From assembly GCA_024638385.1 (NCBI GenBank), contig JAHEKJ010000010.1:1-62552 (forward strand): a DNA stretch of 62,552 bases, given 5' to 3'. Under the pieces are notes generated by a model. The model worked only from the letters and a program-made list of their open reading frames with translations. It was not told where the DNA came from and made no database searches. The translations under genes and the position numbers were made by a program. Positions 48,933 to 57,257 of the stretch are shown here, in pieces; position 1 is the stretch's first letter; each line of letters starts with the position of its first letter. This DNA is from Gammaproteobacteria bacterium (GTDB lineage Bacteria; Pseudomonadota; Gammaproteobacteria; GCA-001735895).

Positions 48933-51175
48933 CAGGCGACGATATAGACCGGGCTCGACCAGGCGTAGTGACCGTCCTCGTGCGTTACGCGCACGTAGAG
49001 CGCGTTGTCGCGGTCGTCGCGCAACGCGATGCGGCGCGCCAGCGTCACCGAGCAATGCGGATTGTCGTCCGGCAGGCGGAACACGCGAATGCGGCGATCG
49101 ATGCCGCCGTTGGCGAACACGAGTTCGTCGCGGCCGATGTCGGCGATCGCGATCGTTTCGCTGACCAGCGCGGTATCGATGCGCAGCGTGCCGGCCCGTG
49201 CGTCGTCGAGCATCGCGTCGAAGCCGCCGAAACCGCCGGTCGTCAGCGCGGTCCACTCGACGCGGCCGGGCGCGGTCTGCTCGCAACGCTTGTCGAGGTT
49301 GTAGCGGTTGATCGGCCGCAGCTCGGCGAAGGCGTTGCCGTCGAGTTCGGCGTGGCCGTCCCAGATGGTTTGCCGGCCGCGGCCGCGATACTCGGAACCT
49401 TCCCAGATCACGCGAATGCGCCGGCCGAGTTCGGCCTCGGCATAGGGCCGGAAAATTTCGACCGTGTCGAGGCCGTTGCGAATATCGATACGCTCGACCG
49501 GCGACGCGCCGTGCACGTCGACATGGAACTCGACCTCGGCGGCATCGCTGCGCAGGATGTCGCCCATCATCGCCTCGCTCGCCGGCGCCGACGCGACTTC
49601 GCCGAGTCGCGGATCGTCGGCAAATAGCTCGGCCCCGCCGTCGAAGCGCACGCGCGTGTCGAGGATGACGCGACTGCCGGTGGTACCGTAGTGATGCCGC
49701 CGCCGCAATCCGTGCATGATACCGGCGCGGGTCAGCTCGGGGGCGAGAATGCACGACAGCCCGCCGTAGGCGCCGAAGCTCGTCGCGCCGGGGTGCGATG
49801 CGCCCGGCCGGCCCTTGTGCCCATCCGAGTTCGACAGGATGCCGACGCGGTAGCCCTGCTCGAAAGCGTCCTGGATCAGCCATTCGAACGTGCCCCAGGC
49901 CGAATGCACCTCGACCGACTTTTCCAGGCGCTCGTCGTGCGCGATCTTGATGTCGGCATAGCGGCCGCCGATGTGCGCGAAAACGAGGCAATCCTCGTCC
50001 ACGAGCGCGTCGAACAGGTCCTTCGCCGAGGTCGCGTCGCTGTCGACGTCGGACAGGTCGTCGACCAGCGCGTGCGACGAACGATGGATTTGCCGGCCCT
50101 CGCTCATCATCAACACGTTGCGGTCGCCGCCGAGGCCGGTGTTGCCCGACCATTCCCAGCCGGGAAAGGCGATGAAGCGGCCGTCCTCGGTGAACTCGGC
50201 CGACAGTTCGTTGAGATGCTTCCAGAATTCGTTCGTGATCTGAAAATCGTTGCCCTGGTGCACGCAGATATCGAGGAACGCGCGGTCGCGCGCGAACGCG
50301 TAGAAATCGCGCGCCGAGTTGGTGCCGATGGTTTCCTCCGACTGGCCGTGCAGGTCGCCCCAGTAAGGCAGCAATTCGGCGGACTCGACGAAGCGGCACG
50401 GGTTCGACCGGACCACGCGCGTGCCGTCGGCATCGAGCAGGTCGATCACGAGGTCGCCCGTTTCGGCTACCTCGAGCCCGTCGAGGATCCGGGTAAATTC
50501 GCCTTCGTTGAAACGCACGCTGGCCGGCAGGTTCGCGACCGGCAGGCTGGCGCGCAGTTCGAACTCGGCGTCGCAACGGTTCGACGGGTTGCCCCAGCGG
50601 TCTTCGCCCTTGAGGCAGAGCCGAAACGGCGCGCCGATCCGCCGCAGGGTCGGCAGGATCGCCTTGTAGCGGACCGGCGGCCCGGGAACGATTCGGATCG
50701 TCGGCTGCTCGGGCAGTTCGACGTAGTTGTAGGTCGCGATCGCGTCGACCAGCACGCGAAACTCGAAAGTGTGCTCGCAAAAAGTCTGCACGCGCATCCC
50801 CGGGCTGCCTTCGCGGCGGTCGCCGAAACGGACGATGATCTGGTCGCCCTCGCGCAGGAAACCACGCACGACCTTGATGTAGAGCGTCTTGTCCCACGGC
50901 CGGATGTTGCGCTTCATGTCGTACTCGACGTGCAGCACCGCGCCGTTGGTGGCTTCGACGGTGACGTAGTTGGGCGCATCCGGTTTGTCGAATTGCGGCC
51001 GGCCCATGTCCGACGCGAATCGGTGCACGATCTTGATCGAGCCGGTGTCGTCGATGCCGAAATAGCCGGCGGTGTAGGTCAGGACGAATTCCATGAACGA
51101 GCCGGCCTCGAAGTCGCCGCTCGGCTCGACCGTGGCGGTGCCCATCTTGTCGGGCAGGTAGGTGGAATGCGGCAC
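48932..51175 (-). CDS. DUF3604 protein, PHP-like metal-dependent hydrolase
   Basis: A 747-residue protein. The N-terminal third is beta-rich. The middle holds metal-binding motifs of a PHP-like amidohydrolase: GDLHGQS, HQGNDF, PGWEWSG, VFAHIGG, EVHSAWG and NSDGHKG. The C-terminal part is again beta-rich. The start is a GTG at 51175 with GAGGAAAAG upstream; a longer frame to 51235 would run into the divergent gene. The reaction of this family is not known to me. It is coupled to the TauD-like dioxygenase. Confidence 0.8.
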   Translation of the reverse strand: MPHSTYLPDKMGTATVEPSGDFEAGSFMEFVLTYTAGYFGIDDTGSIKIVHRFASDMGRPQFDKPDAPNYVTVEATNGAVLHVEYDMKRNIRPWDKTLYIKVVRGFLREGDQIIVRFGDRREGSPGMRVQTFCEHTFEFRVLVDAIATYNYVELPEQPTIRIVPGPPVRYKAILPTLRRIGAPFRLCLKGEDRWGNPSNRCDAEFELRASLPVANLPASVRFNEGEFTRILDGLEVAETGDLVIDLLDADGTRVVRSNPCRFVESAELLPYWGDLHGQSEETIGTNSARDFYAFARDRAFLDICVHQGNDFQITNEFWKHLNELSAEFTEDGRFIAFPGWEWSGNTGLGGDRNVLMMSEGRQIHRSSHALVDDLSDVDSDATSAKDLFDALVDEDCLVFAHIGGRYADIKIAHDERLEKSVEVHSAWGTFEWLIQDAFEQGYRVGILSNSDGHKGRPGASHPGATSFGAYGGLSCILAPELTRAGIMHGLRRRHHYGTTGSRVILDTRVRFDGGAELFADDPRLGEVASAPASEAMMGDILRSDAAEVEFHVDVHGASPVERIDIRNGLDTVEIFRPYAEAELGRRIRVIWEGSEYRGRGRQTIWDGHAELDGNAFAELRPINRYNLDKRCEQTAPGRVEWTALTTGGFGGFDAMLDDARAGTLRIDTALVSETIAIADIGRDELVFANGGIDRRIRVFRLPDDNPHCSVTLARRIALRDDRDNALYVRVTHEDGHYAWSSPVYIVA

Positions 51176-51234
51176 GCTGGCTTTTCCTCGTGATTGCGGA
51201 CGGAAATACCGGTAAATTAGGCCTAGTTTACCCA

Positions 51235-52491
51235 ATGACCCGGCGGTGCGTCTTGTCGCAATCCGAATTCGATCTGGCCCGGCTGCTGGCGCGTCTCGAC
51301 GCGCTCGGCGACAGCGCGCGCGACGCCGACGGCGTGTTGTCGCGGCTGGCGCTGTCGGAGCAGGATCGAGCCGGGCGCGACCTGCTCGCCGGCTGGCTGC
51401 GCGCCGCGGGACTCGAGGTCGCGATCGACGCGATCGGCAATATCTTCGGCATCTGGCGAGGCGAAATCGATGCCGCCCCGCTGATGCTCGGTTCGCACAT
51501 CGACTCGGTCGTCGACGCCGGCATCTACGACGGTTGCTACGGCGTGCTCGCCGGCCTCGGCGTGATCGAAGCGCTGCAGCGGAACGGTTTCGAGCCGGTT
51601 TTTCCGCTGGTGGTCGCGGCCTTCACCAACGAAGAGGGCAATCGCTATGCGCCGGACATGATGGGCTCGCTGGTGCACGCCGGCGGTCTCGCGCTCGAGC
51701 GCGCACTCGCCACCGTCGGCAGCGACGGCACGCTGCTCGGCGACGAGCTCCGGCGCATCGGCTATGCCGGCGATCTGCCGCCGGGCGCGATCCGGCCATG
51801 CGCCTATCTCGAACTGCACATCGAGCAGGGCCCGATGCTCGAGCACGACGGCATCCGTATCGGCGCGGTCGAAAACCTGCAGGGAATCTCCTGGCAGGAA
51901 ATCACGATTCGCGGCGTCGCCAATCACGCCGGCACCACGCCGACCCGCTTGCGCTGTGACGCCGGCCTTGCCGCGGCGCGGGTAGCGACCTTTTTACGCG
52001 ACGAAATCGCGGCCGGGTCGGCAACGACGGTCGCGACCGTCGGCAAGCTGAGGTTGCATCCGGACGTCATCAACGTCATCCCGTCGCGCGCGGTGCTGAC
52101 GGTCGACCTGCGCGATCCCGATGCCGAAATCTTCGCCCGGGCCGAAGCGCGGCTTGCCGAATTCCTGGAGTGGCTCGCCGCGCGCGACGGCGTCGAAATC
52201 GATTGCCGCCGGCTGGCGCGCTTCGAGCCGGTCAACTTCGATCCCGGACTCGTCGCCGCGGTCGACGCGGCCGCGACGGCGCGCGGCTATTCGTGCCGGC
52301 GCATGACCTCGGGCGCCGGTCACGACGCGCAAATGCTCGCGCGCATCTGCCCGGCGGCGATGATCTTCGTGCCGAGCCGCGACGGAATCAGCCATAATCC
52401 GCGCGAGCATACCGCGCCCGACGACCTCGCCGCCGGCGCCGCGGTGCTGCTCGACGTCACCCGCAAGCTCGCGAGCGGGAGCGCGGACTGA
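51235..52491 (+). CDS. M20 amidohydrolase/carbamoylase (allantoate amidohydrolase-like)
   Basis: A 418-residue binuclear-metal hydrolase of the M20 allantoate amidohydrolase / N-carbamoyl-L-amino-acid hydrolase type. Metal ligands are His in GSHIDSVVDAG, Asp in GIYDGCYG, Glu-Glu in NEEGNRYAPDM and a late His in ISHNPREHT. It would open a C-N bond of a ureido- or amide-type acid. It is divergent from the DUF3604 gene, with only 59 bases between starts, and its stop overlaps the next start (TGATG). Confidence 0.88.
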   Translation: MTRRCVLSQSEFDLARLLARLDALGDSARDADGVLSRLALSEQDRAGRDLLAGWLRAAGLEVAIDAIGNIFGIWRGEIDAAPLMLGSHIDSVVDAGIYDGCYGVLAGLGVIEALQRNGFEPVFPLVVAAFTNEEGNRYAPDMMGSLVHAGGLALERALATVGSDGTLLGDELRRIGYAGDLPPGAIRPCAYLELHIEQGPMLEHDGIRIGAVENLQGISWQEITIRGVANHAGTTPTRLRCDAGLAAARVATFLRDEIAAGSATTVATVGKLRLHPDVINVIPSRAVLTVDLRDPDAEIFARAEARLAEFLEWLAARDGVEIDCRRLARFEPVNFDPGLVAAVDAAATARGYSCRRMTSGAGHDAQMLARICPAAMIFVPSRDGISHNPREHTAPDDLAAGAAVLLDVTRKLASGSAD

Positions 52492-53450
52492 TGCCTGCGG
52501 GATTGCTCGATTCCGCAGTCGATGCGATTGGCGACACGCCGCTGGTCGCGCTCGACCGCATCTGCCGCGGGCTCGACGGTCGTGTCCTGGCCAAGCTGGA
52601 GTTCGCCAATCCCGGGTTTTCCAAAAAAGATCGCGCCGCGCTGACGATCATCGACGAGGCCGAGCGCCGCGGCGACCTGCAGCCGGGGCAGACGGTGGTC
52701 GAGCTGACGTCGGGCAACATGGGTACCGGACTCGCGATCGTCTGCGCGGTCAGGGGTTATCCGTTCGTCGCGGTCATATCGCGCGGCAACTCGATCGAGC
52801 GCGCCCGCATGATGGAAGCGCTCGGCGCCGAGGTCGTGCTCGTCGACCAGCTGCCGCAATCGAAGCCGGGGCAGGTTTCGGGCGGCGATCTCGCCGAGGT
52901 CGAGAGAGTCGCCCGGGAAATCACCCGCGAGCGCAACGCGTTTCGCGCCGACCAGTTTTCGCGCGACGGCAACCGGCTCGCGCATTACCGCCATACCGGC
53001 CCCGAGATCTGGGCGCAGTCGGGCGGGCAGGTCACGCACTTCTGCGATTTCGTCGGTTCCGGTGGCAGCTACGCGGGCATCAGTCGTTACCTGAAGGAAC
53101 AGGATGCGAGCATCGGCTGTTATGTCGTCGAGCCGAGCCGCGCACGCGCGCTCGCAACCGGTCGCGTCGACGATCCGGACCATCCGATCCAGGGCGGTGG
53201 TTACGCGATGACTTCGCTCGAATTCTTGCGCGACGCCGCGGTCGACGGCTATCTCGGCGTCAGCGGCCGGGACGCGCGCGCCGCGGCGCGCCGACTCGCG
53301 CGCGAAGAGGGCATCTTCGGCGGATACTCGGCCGGCGCCAACCTCGCCGCGGCGCTCGAGTTGCTCGCCGGACCGGCGCGCGGCGGCGTCGTCGCGATCC
53401 TCGTTTGCGACAGCGGCCTCAAATACCTGTCGACAGATTTGTGGCGCTGA
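52491..53450 (+). CDS. Cysteine synthase-like PLP enzyme
   Basis: A 319-residue fold-type II PLP protein related to cysteine synthase and cystathionine beta-synthase. The PLP lysine is in NPGFSKKDRAALT and the phosphate/substrate loop is SGNMGTGLAIV. A glycine loop (FVGSGGSYAGI) and the C-terminal LVCDSGLKY complete the site. The usual SGNTG is SGNM here, so the substrate may differ from O-acetylserine. It is coupled to the M20 hydrolase. Confidence 0.85.
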   Translation: MPAGLLDSAVDAIGDTPLVALDRICRGLDGRVLAKLEFANPGFSKKDRAALTIIDEAERRGDLQPGQTVVELTSGNMGTGLAIVCAVRGYPFVAVISRGNSIERARMMEALGAEVVLVDQLPQSKPGQVSGGDLAEVERVAREITRERNAFRADQFSRDGNRLAHYRHTGPEIWAQSGGQVTHFCDFVGSGGSYAGISRYLKEQDASIGCYVVEPSRARALATGRVDDPDHPIQGGGYAMTSLEFLRDAAVDGYLGVSGRDARAAARRLAREEGIFGGYSAGANLAAALELLAGPARGGVVAILVCDSGLKYLSTDLWR

Positions 53451-53459
53451 AACCCTTAA

Positions 53460-53484
53460 ACGAGACCGAAACGGTTCGTCTCGT
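53460..53484 (+). terminator. Hairpin after the cysteine synthase-like gene
   Basis: ACGAGA, bulged C, CGAA, loop ACGG, TTCG, TCTCGT: a 10-bp stem with one bulge, 10 bases after the stop. There is no T-run, so it may be a factor-dependent or weak terminator. A second small hairpin ATAGG-AAAAA-CCTAT follows near 53497. Confidence 0.45.
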
Positions 53485-53675
53485 ACCCCACTTAATAGGA
53501 AAAACCTATCGTTAAAACCGGAATTATTGTGTGCCAGTTAACAGAACGGGCGACTTCCGATCCCTAGCATCGTCGACAACACAGCCCCGGGGCCCGGATT
53601 CATGCCCCGGCCAACATCAGACAACAAGATGCAGCGTTATCTGTTCAGTGCAGTTTCAGGAATGGGAGAAGACGC

Positions 53676-54194
53676 ATGTTCAACAAGAAAATTTGCCTCG
53701 TGGGTGCCCCCGGGGTCGGCAAGACCAGCCTCGTGCAGCGCTTCGCCAACGGCACCTTCAGCTATCGCTTCCGGCCACAGCCGGGCGTCAACATCGAGCG
53801 CCGAGAAGTCGCGGTCGACGGCGACTCGGTGCAGCTGATGCTGTGGGATTTCCAGGGCCAGGACGAGATGTCGCCGACGCCGACCAGTTTCGTCGACCAG
53901 GCCGCGGCGATCGTCTACGTCGTCGACGGCACGCGGCTCGAGACGCTCGAGCGGGCCCGGAAACTGAAGCGCGAAACCGAGAAAGTGCTCGGCAAGGCCG
54001 TGCCGAGCCTGGTCCTGTTCAACAAGTCGGATCTCGCCGAACGCTGGCAGGTGACCAGCGAGATGATCGGCAAGGTCGAGGCCGGCGGCACGATCTCGCT
54101 GCTGACCAGCTGCAAGGAGGGTAGCGGGGTCGATACCGCTTTCAATCTGATCGCCCACGTCGTGACCGGCAAGACCGCGGTCGTCGCCGCCTGA
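53676..54194 (+). CDS. Ras/Rab-like small GTPase
   Basis: A 172-residue single-domain GTPase. G1 is GAPGVGKTS (10-18), G3 is DFQGQ (58-62), with Gln at the catalytic position of Ras Gln61, G4 is NKSD (116-119) and G5 is TSCK (144-147). The switch I Thr that binds Mg in Ras and Rab appears replaced (Gln35 in RPQPGV). There is no C-terminal lipidation motif. Bacterial small GTPases of this kind (for example MglA) often act in polarity with roadblock partners; none is encoded next to it. It is preceded by 225 bases with hairpins and is convergent with kynU. Confidence 0.82.
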   Translation: MFNKKICLVGAPGVGKTSLVQRFANGTFSYRFRPQPGVNIERREVAVDGDSVQLMLWDFQGQDEMSPTPTSFVDQAAAIVYVVDGTRLETLERARKLKRETEKVLGKAVPSLVLFNKSDLAERWQVTSEMIGKVEAGGTISLLTSCKEGSGVDTAFNLIAHVVTGKTAVVAA

Positions 54195-54203
54195 GCCGCC
54201 GGA

Positions 54204-55409
54204 TCAGGTGACGCTCTTGCGTGCCTGGCAGGCCGGGTCGCGCCAGCTTTCGTTTTCCAGCACCTCGCGCAGAATTTCGACCGCGGCGTCGATGTCCTGC
54301 GCGTCGAGATACAGCGGCGCGATGCCGAAGCGCATGATGTCGGGGGCCCGAAAATCGCCGATCACGCCGCGCGCGATCAGCGCCTGCATCGCCGCATAGC
54401 CGTGTTCGAACGCGAACGAGACCTGCGAGCCGCGCTGCGCGGCCGGCCGCGGGCTCGCGAGCCGCAGCGCCGGGCAGGATGCCTCGACCGCTTCGATGAA
54501 GCGTTCGCCCAGCCGCAGCGACTCAACACGCAACGCGGCCAGATCGATGTCGTCCCAGAGTTTGAGCGCTTCTTCGAGCACGGTCATCTGGATGACCGGC
54601 GGCGTGCCGACACGCAGCCGCTCGATGTCGGCGGCGGGCCGGTACGATGCTTCGAAGGCGAAGGGTTCGGCGTGGCCCATCCAGCCCGCCAGCGCCGGCC
54701 GCGTCGCCTCGATCAGGTCGGGTCGCACGTAGATGAACGCCGGCGCGCCCGGCCCGCCGTTGAGATACTTGTAGGTGCAGCCGACCGCATACTCGCAATG
54801 GGTCGCGGCGACGTCGACCGGAAAGGCGCCGGCGCTGTGCGCGAGATCCCAGATCATGACCGCGCCGGCGGCCTGCGCGCGCGCGCTGATGGCGGCGAGA
54901 TCGTGACGCCGCCCGCTGCGGTAGTCGACCTCGGTCAGCATCACCGCGGCAATCGATTCGTCGATCGAATCGGCGACCGCGTCCGGCGCGACCACGCGCA
55001 GCCGATGGCCGCGAGCGAGCGTCGCGAGCAAGCCCTCGGCCATGTACAGGTCGGTCGGGAAATTGCCGCTGTCGGACAACACGACGCGCCGAGCGGGGCG
55101 CAGTTCGAGCGCCGCGGCGAGCGCCTGGTAGACCTTGATCGAGAGCGTATCGCCGACGACCACGCTGCCGGCCGGCGCGCCGATCAGGCGCGCGATGCGA
55201 TCGCCGACGCGCGCCGGTTGCGCCATCCAGCCGGCGTCGTTCCAGCCGCGAATCAGCCGTTCGCCCCATTCGTCGACGACCATTGCGTCGAGCCGGGCGC
55301 GCACCGATTTCGGCAGCGGGCCGAGCGAGTTGCCGTCGAGATAAATCACGCCGGCGGGCAGCTCGAACAGGTGCTTGCGGCAAATTGCGGTGGCGGCGCC
55401 GGTCGGCAT
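54204..55409 (-). CDS. kynU: Kynureninase
   Basis: A 401-residue PLP enzyme splitting kynurenine to anthranilate and alanine. It has YLDGNSLGPLPK, the DLAHSAGAFPVD aspartate loop and the PLP lysine in CTYKYLNGGPGAPAF, then HAEPFAF and GTPPVIQM. The ATG at 55409 is chosen because it lies two bases after the kynA stop; a longer frame would begin inside kynA. Third gene of the arylformamidase-kynA-kynU unit. Confidence 0.95.
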   Translation of the reverse strand: MPTGAATAICRKHLFELPAGVIYLDGNSLGPLPKSVRARLDAMVVDEWGERLIRGWNDAGWMAQPARVGDRIARLIGAPAGSVVVGDTLSIKVYQALAAALELRPARRVVLSDSGNFPTDLYMAEGLLATLARGHRLRVVAPDAVADSIDESIAAVMLTEVDYRSGRRHDLAAISARAQAAGAVMIWDLAHSAGAFPVDVAATHCEYAVGCTYKYLNGGPGAPAFIYVRPDLIEATRPALAGWMGHAEPFAFEASYRPAADIERLRVGTPPVIQMTVLEEALKLWDDIDLAALRVESLRLGERFIEAVEASCPALRLASPRPAAQRGSQVSFAFEHGYAAMQALIARGVIGDFRAPDIMRFGIAPLYLDAQDIDAAVEILREVLENESWRDPACQARKSVT

Positions 55410-55411
55410 GC

Positions 55412-56224
55412 TTACAGATCTCCGCGCAGGCGCCACAACTCGGGGAACAGTTCGACCTCGAGCATGCGTTTCAGGTAGGGCACGCCGGCGGTGCCGCCGG
55501 TGCCGCGCTTGAGCCCGATGATGCGTTCGACCGTGGTCACGTGATTGAAGCGCCAGCGACGAAAGTAATCCTCGAGATCGACCAGTTTCTCGGCGAGTTC
55601 GTACAGGTCCCAGTGACGTTTCGGGTCGCGATAGACCGCGGTCCAGGCGCGGGCAATGGCGTCGTCGTGGCGATGCGGCGCGTCGCGCCGCAGGGACTCG
55701 CCGGCGAAGGCAACCCCGAGCTTGCTCGACAGCGCCTGCAGCGCGACGTGATAGAGACTCGGCCGCGCGAGCTCCTGTTCGAGCATCCGCCGGTACTCGG
55801 CGCGATAATCGAGTCGCTCGAGCATCCCCGGATTGCGGTTGCCGAGCGCGAACTCGATCAGCCGGTACTGGTGCGATTGCAACCCGGACGACCCGCCGAG
55901 CACGCCGCGGAAGCGTTCGTATTCGCTCGGCGTCAGCGTGCGCAACACGTCCCAGGCCGAATTCAACTGATCGAAGATGCGCGCGACCCGGGTCAGCATC
56001 TTGAACGCCGGGCGAAAGTCGTCGTGTTGCAGCAGCTCGCGCGCGGCGGCGATTTCATGCAGCACGAGGCGCATCCAGAGTTCGCTGGTCTGATGCTGGA
56101 TGATGAACAGCATCTCGTCGTGCGCGTTCGAGATCGGCCGCTGCGCGGCGAGGATGCGGTCGAATTGCAGGTAGTCGGCGTAGCTCTGCGCCCCGCCGGC
56201 GCCCGGCTTGTCCGGCGCGCTCAT
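55412..56224 (-). CDS. kynA: Tryptophan 2,3-dioxygenase
   Basis: A 270-residue heme enzyme converting tryptophan to N-formylkynurenine. It has YADYLQFDRILAAQRP, IIQHQTSELWMRLVLHE, the segment RWRFNHVTTVERIIG with the proximal His, and the GTGGTAG loop with VPYLKR near the C-terminus. The start overlaps the formamidase stop (ATGA). Length fits the bacterial enzyme. Confidence 0.96.
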   Translation of the reverse strand: MSAPDKPGAGGAQSYADYLQFDRILAAQRPISNAHDEMLFIIQHQTSELWMRLVLHEIAAARELLQHDDFRPAFKMLTRVARIFDQLNSAWDVLRTLTPSEYERFRGVLGGSSGLQSHQYRLIEFALGNRNPGMLERLDYRAEYRRMLEQELARPSLYHVALQALSSKLGVAFAGESLRRDAPHRHDDAIARAWTAVYRDPKRHWDLYELAEKLVDLEDYFRRWRFNHVTTVERIIGLKRGTGGTAGVPYLKRMLEVELFPELWRLRGDL

Positions 56225-57045
56225 CGCCGCGCCTCGCGTTCGCGCAGCAATTCGGCGACCAGCGGGCTGGTGGAATCGGCGAGTCCTTCGACCACCGAGA
56301 AGTGATGCTTGCCGGGTTCGTAGTGATCGCTCACGCCGGGCCGCTGCCAGCGCTCGGCGAGCAGCCGCGTCTGGCGCAGAAACTCGGGCCGCTCGGCGGC
56401 GCCGACCCAGACCGCGATGTCGACGCCGTCGACCGGGCGCTTGAGGGCCGGGCTCTCGGCCGCGGCCTCGGTCTCGTCGAGCCGCAGGATCTCGTTCATG
56501 CGCGTCAGCGTCAGCGGGCGCAGGTCGTGCACGCCGCTGATCGAGACGATTTTCTCGACGCGCGTGCGCACTCCGGGCGCGAGCCCGACGTCGTCACAGG
56601 CCATGCGCGAGACCAGGTGCCCGCCGGCGGAATGGCCGGCGAGGCGCAGCGGTCCGGCGACGCGCTCGGCAAGGAATTCGATCGCGGTGCGGATTTCGCC
56701 GGTTATTTCGGCGATTCTCGCGTTCGGCGCGAGCGTGTAGCTCGGAATCGCGAACGCCCAGCCGGCCGCCAGCGGGCCCGCCGCGAGCTGCGACCAGAAA
56801 GACTTGTCGAGCTTGTGCCAGTACCCGCCGTGGACGAACACGACCAGTCCGGCGGGTTCGCCGGGCGGATGAAACAGGTCGACGCGGTTGCGCTCGCCCG
56901 GACCATAGGCCAGGTCGATTTCGGCGCGTCCGGCAGATTCGGCATCGGCGCGGAACGCGGCCGCGGCGTCGGCCCAGCGGGCGGGCAGGCGGTCGGACCC
57001 GGCGACATGGCCTGAATTGTCGAACGCATCGTCCCAGTCGATCAT
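56221..57045 (-). CDS. Arylformamidase-type alpha/beta hydrolase
   Basis: A 274-residue serine hydrolase of the HGGYW type, like the animal kynurenine formamidase. It has HGGYWHKLDKS, nucleophile GHSAGGHLV, and a late His in GKHHFSVVEGL. It would deformylate N-formylkynurenine to kynurenine. This is not the metal-dependent cyclase-family KynB of most bacteria. First gene of the leftward unit, divergent from the anthraniloyl-CoA enzyme. Confidence 0.87.
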   Translation of the reverse strand: MIDWDDAFDNSGHVAGSDRLPARWADAAAAFRADAESAGRAEIDLAYGPGERNRVDLFHPPGEPAGLVVFVHGGYWHKLDKSFWSQLAAGPLAAGWAFAIPSYTLAPNARIAEITGEIRTAIEFLAERVAGPLRLAGHSAGGHLVSRMACDDVGLAPGVRTRVEKIVSISGVHDLRPLTLTRMNEILRLDETEAAAESPALKRPVDGVDIAVWVGAAERPEFLRQTRLLAERWQRPGVSDHYEPGKHHFSVVEGLADSTSPLVAELLREREARR

Positions 57046-57141
57046 TGGCGTGCTCCCGGATAGCCACTGGCGGCGTGCAGATTATACCCCGAGGGCTCTG
57101 CCAGGCGACCGGCGCAAGCCCATTTTATCGCCGCCAGAGGG

Positions 57142-57174
57142 GTATAAATTTAATTTAGGTTTAAAACTTTATAC
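57142..57174. promoter_or_regulatory. AT-rich dyad in the kyn/anthraniloyl-CoA divergent region
   Basis: GTATAAA (57142-57148) and TTTATAC (57168-57174) form a perfect 7-bp inverted repeat centred at 57158 within an AT-rich stretch (57125-57195). The 212-base region separates two divergent catabolic units. A MarR-family gene in the right arm is the natural candidate to bind here, but its site is not known. Confidence 0.5.
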
Positions 57175-57257
57175 TTGAAATATCTAACTGAAAACGTAAA
57201 CTGGGTTGCTCGAACAGCGACGACCCGGGGCGGGGCGTCGGCCGGTGGAGAAGAGCG

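Noticed and set aside
48072..50897. A 941-residue open frame on the minus strand
   Set aside because: Only its last part is real (the TauD-like gene from 48932); the rest reads the DUF3604 gene in the wrong frame and is Arg/Pro-rich as expected for GC-rich shadow frames.
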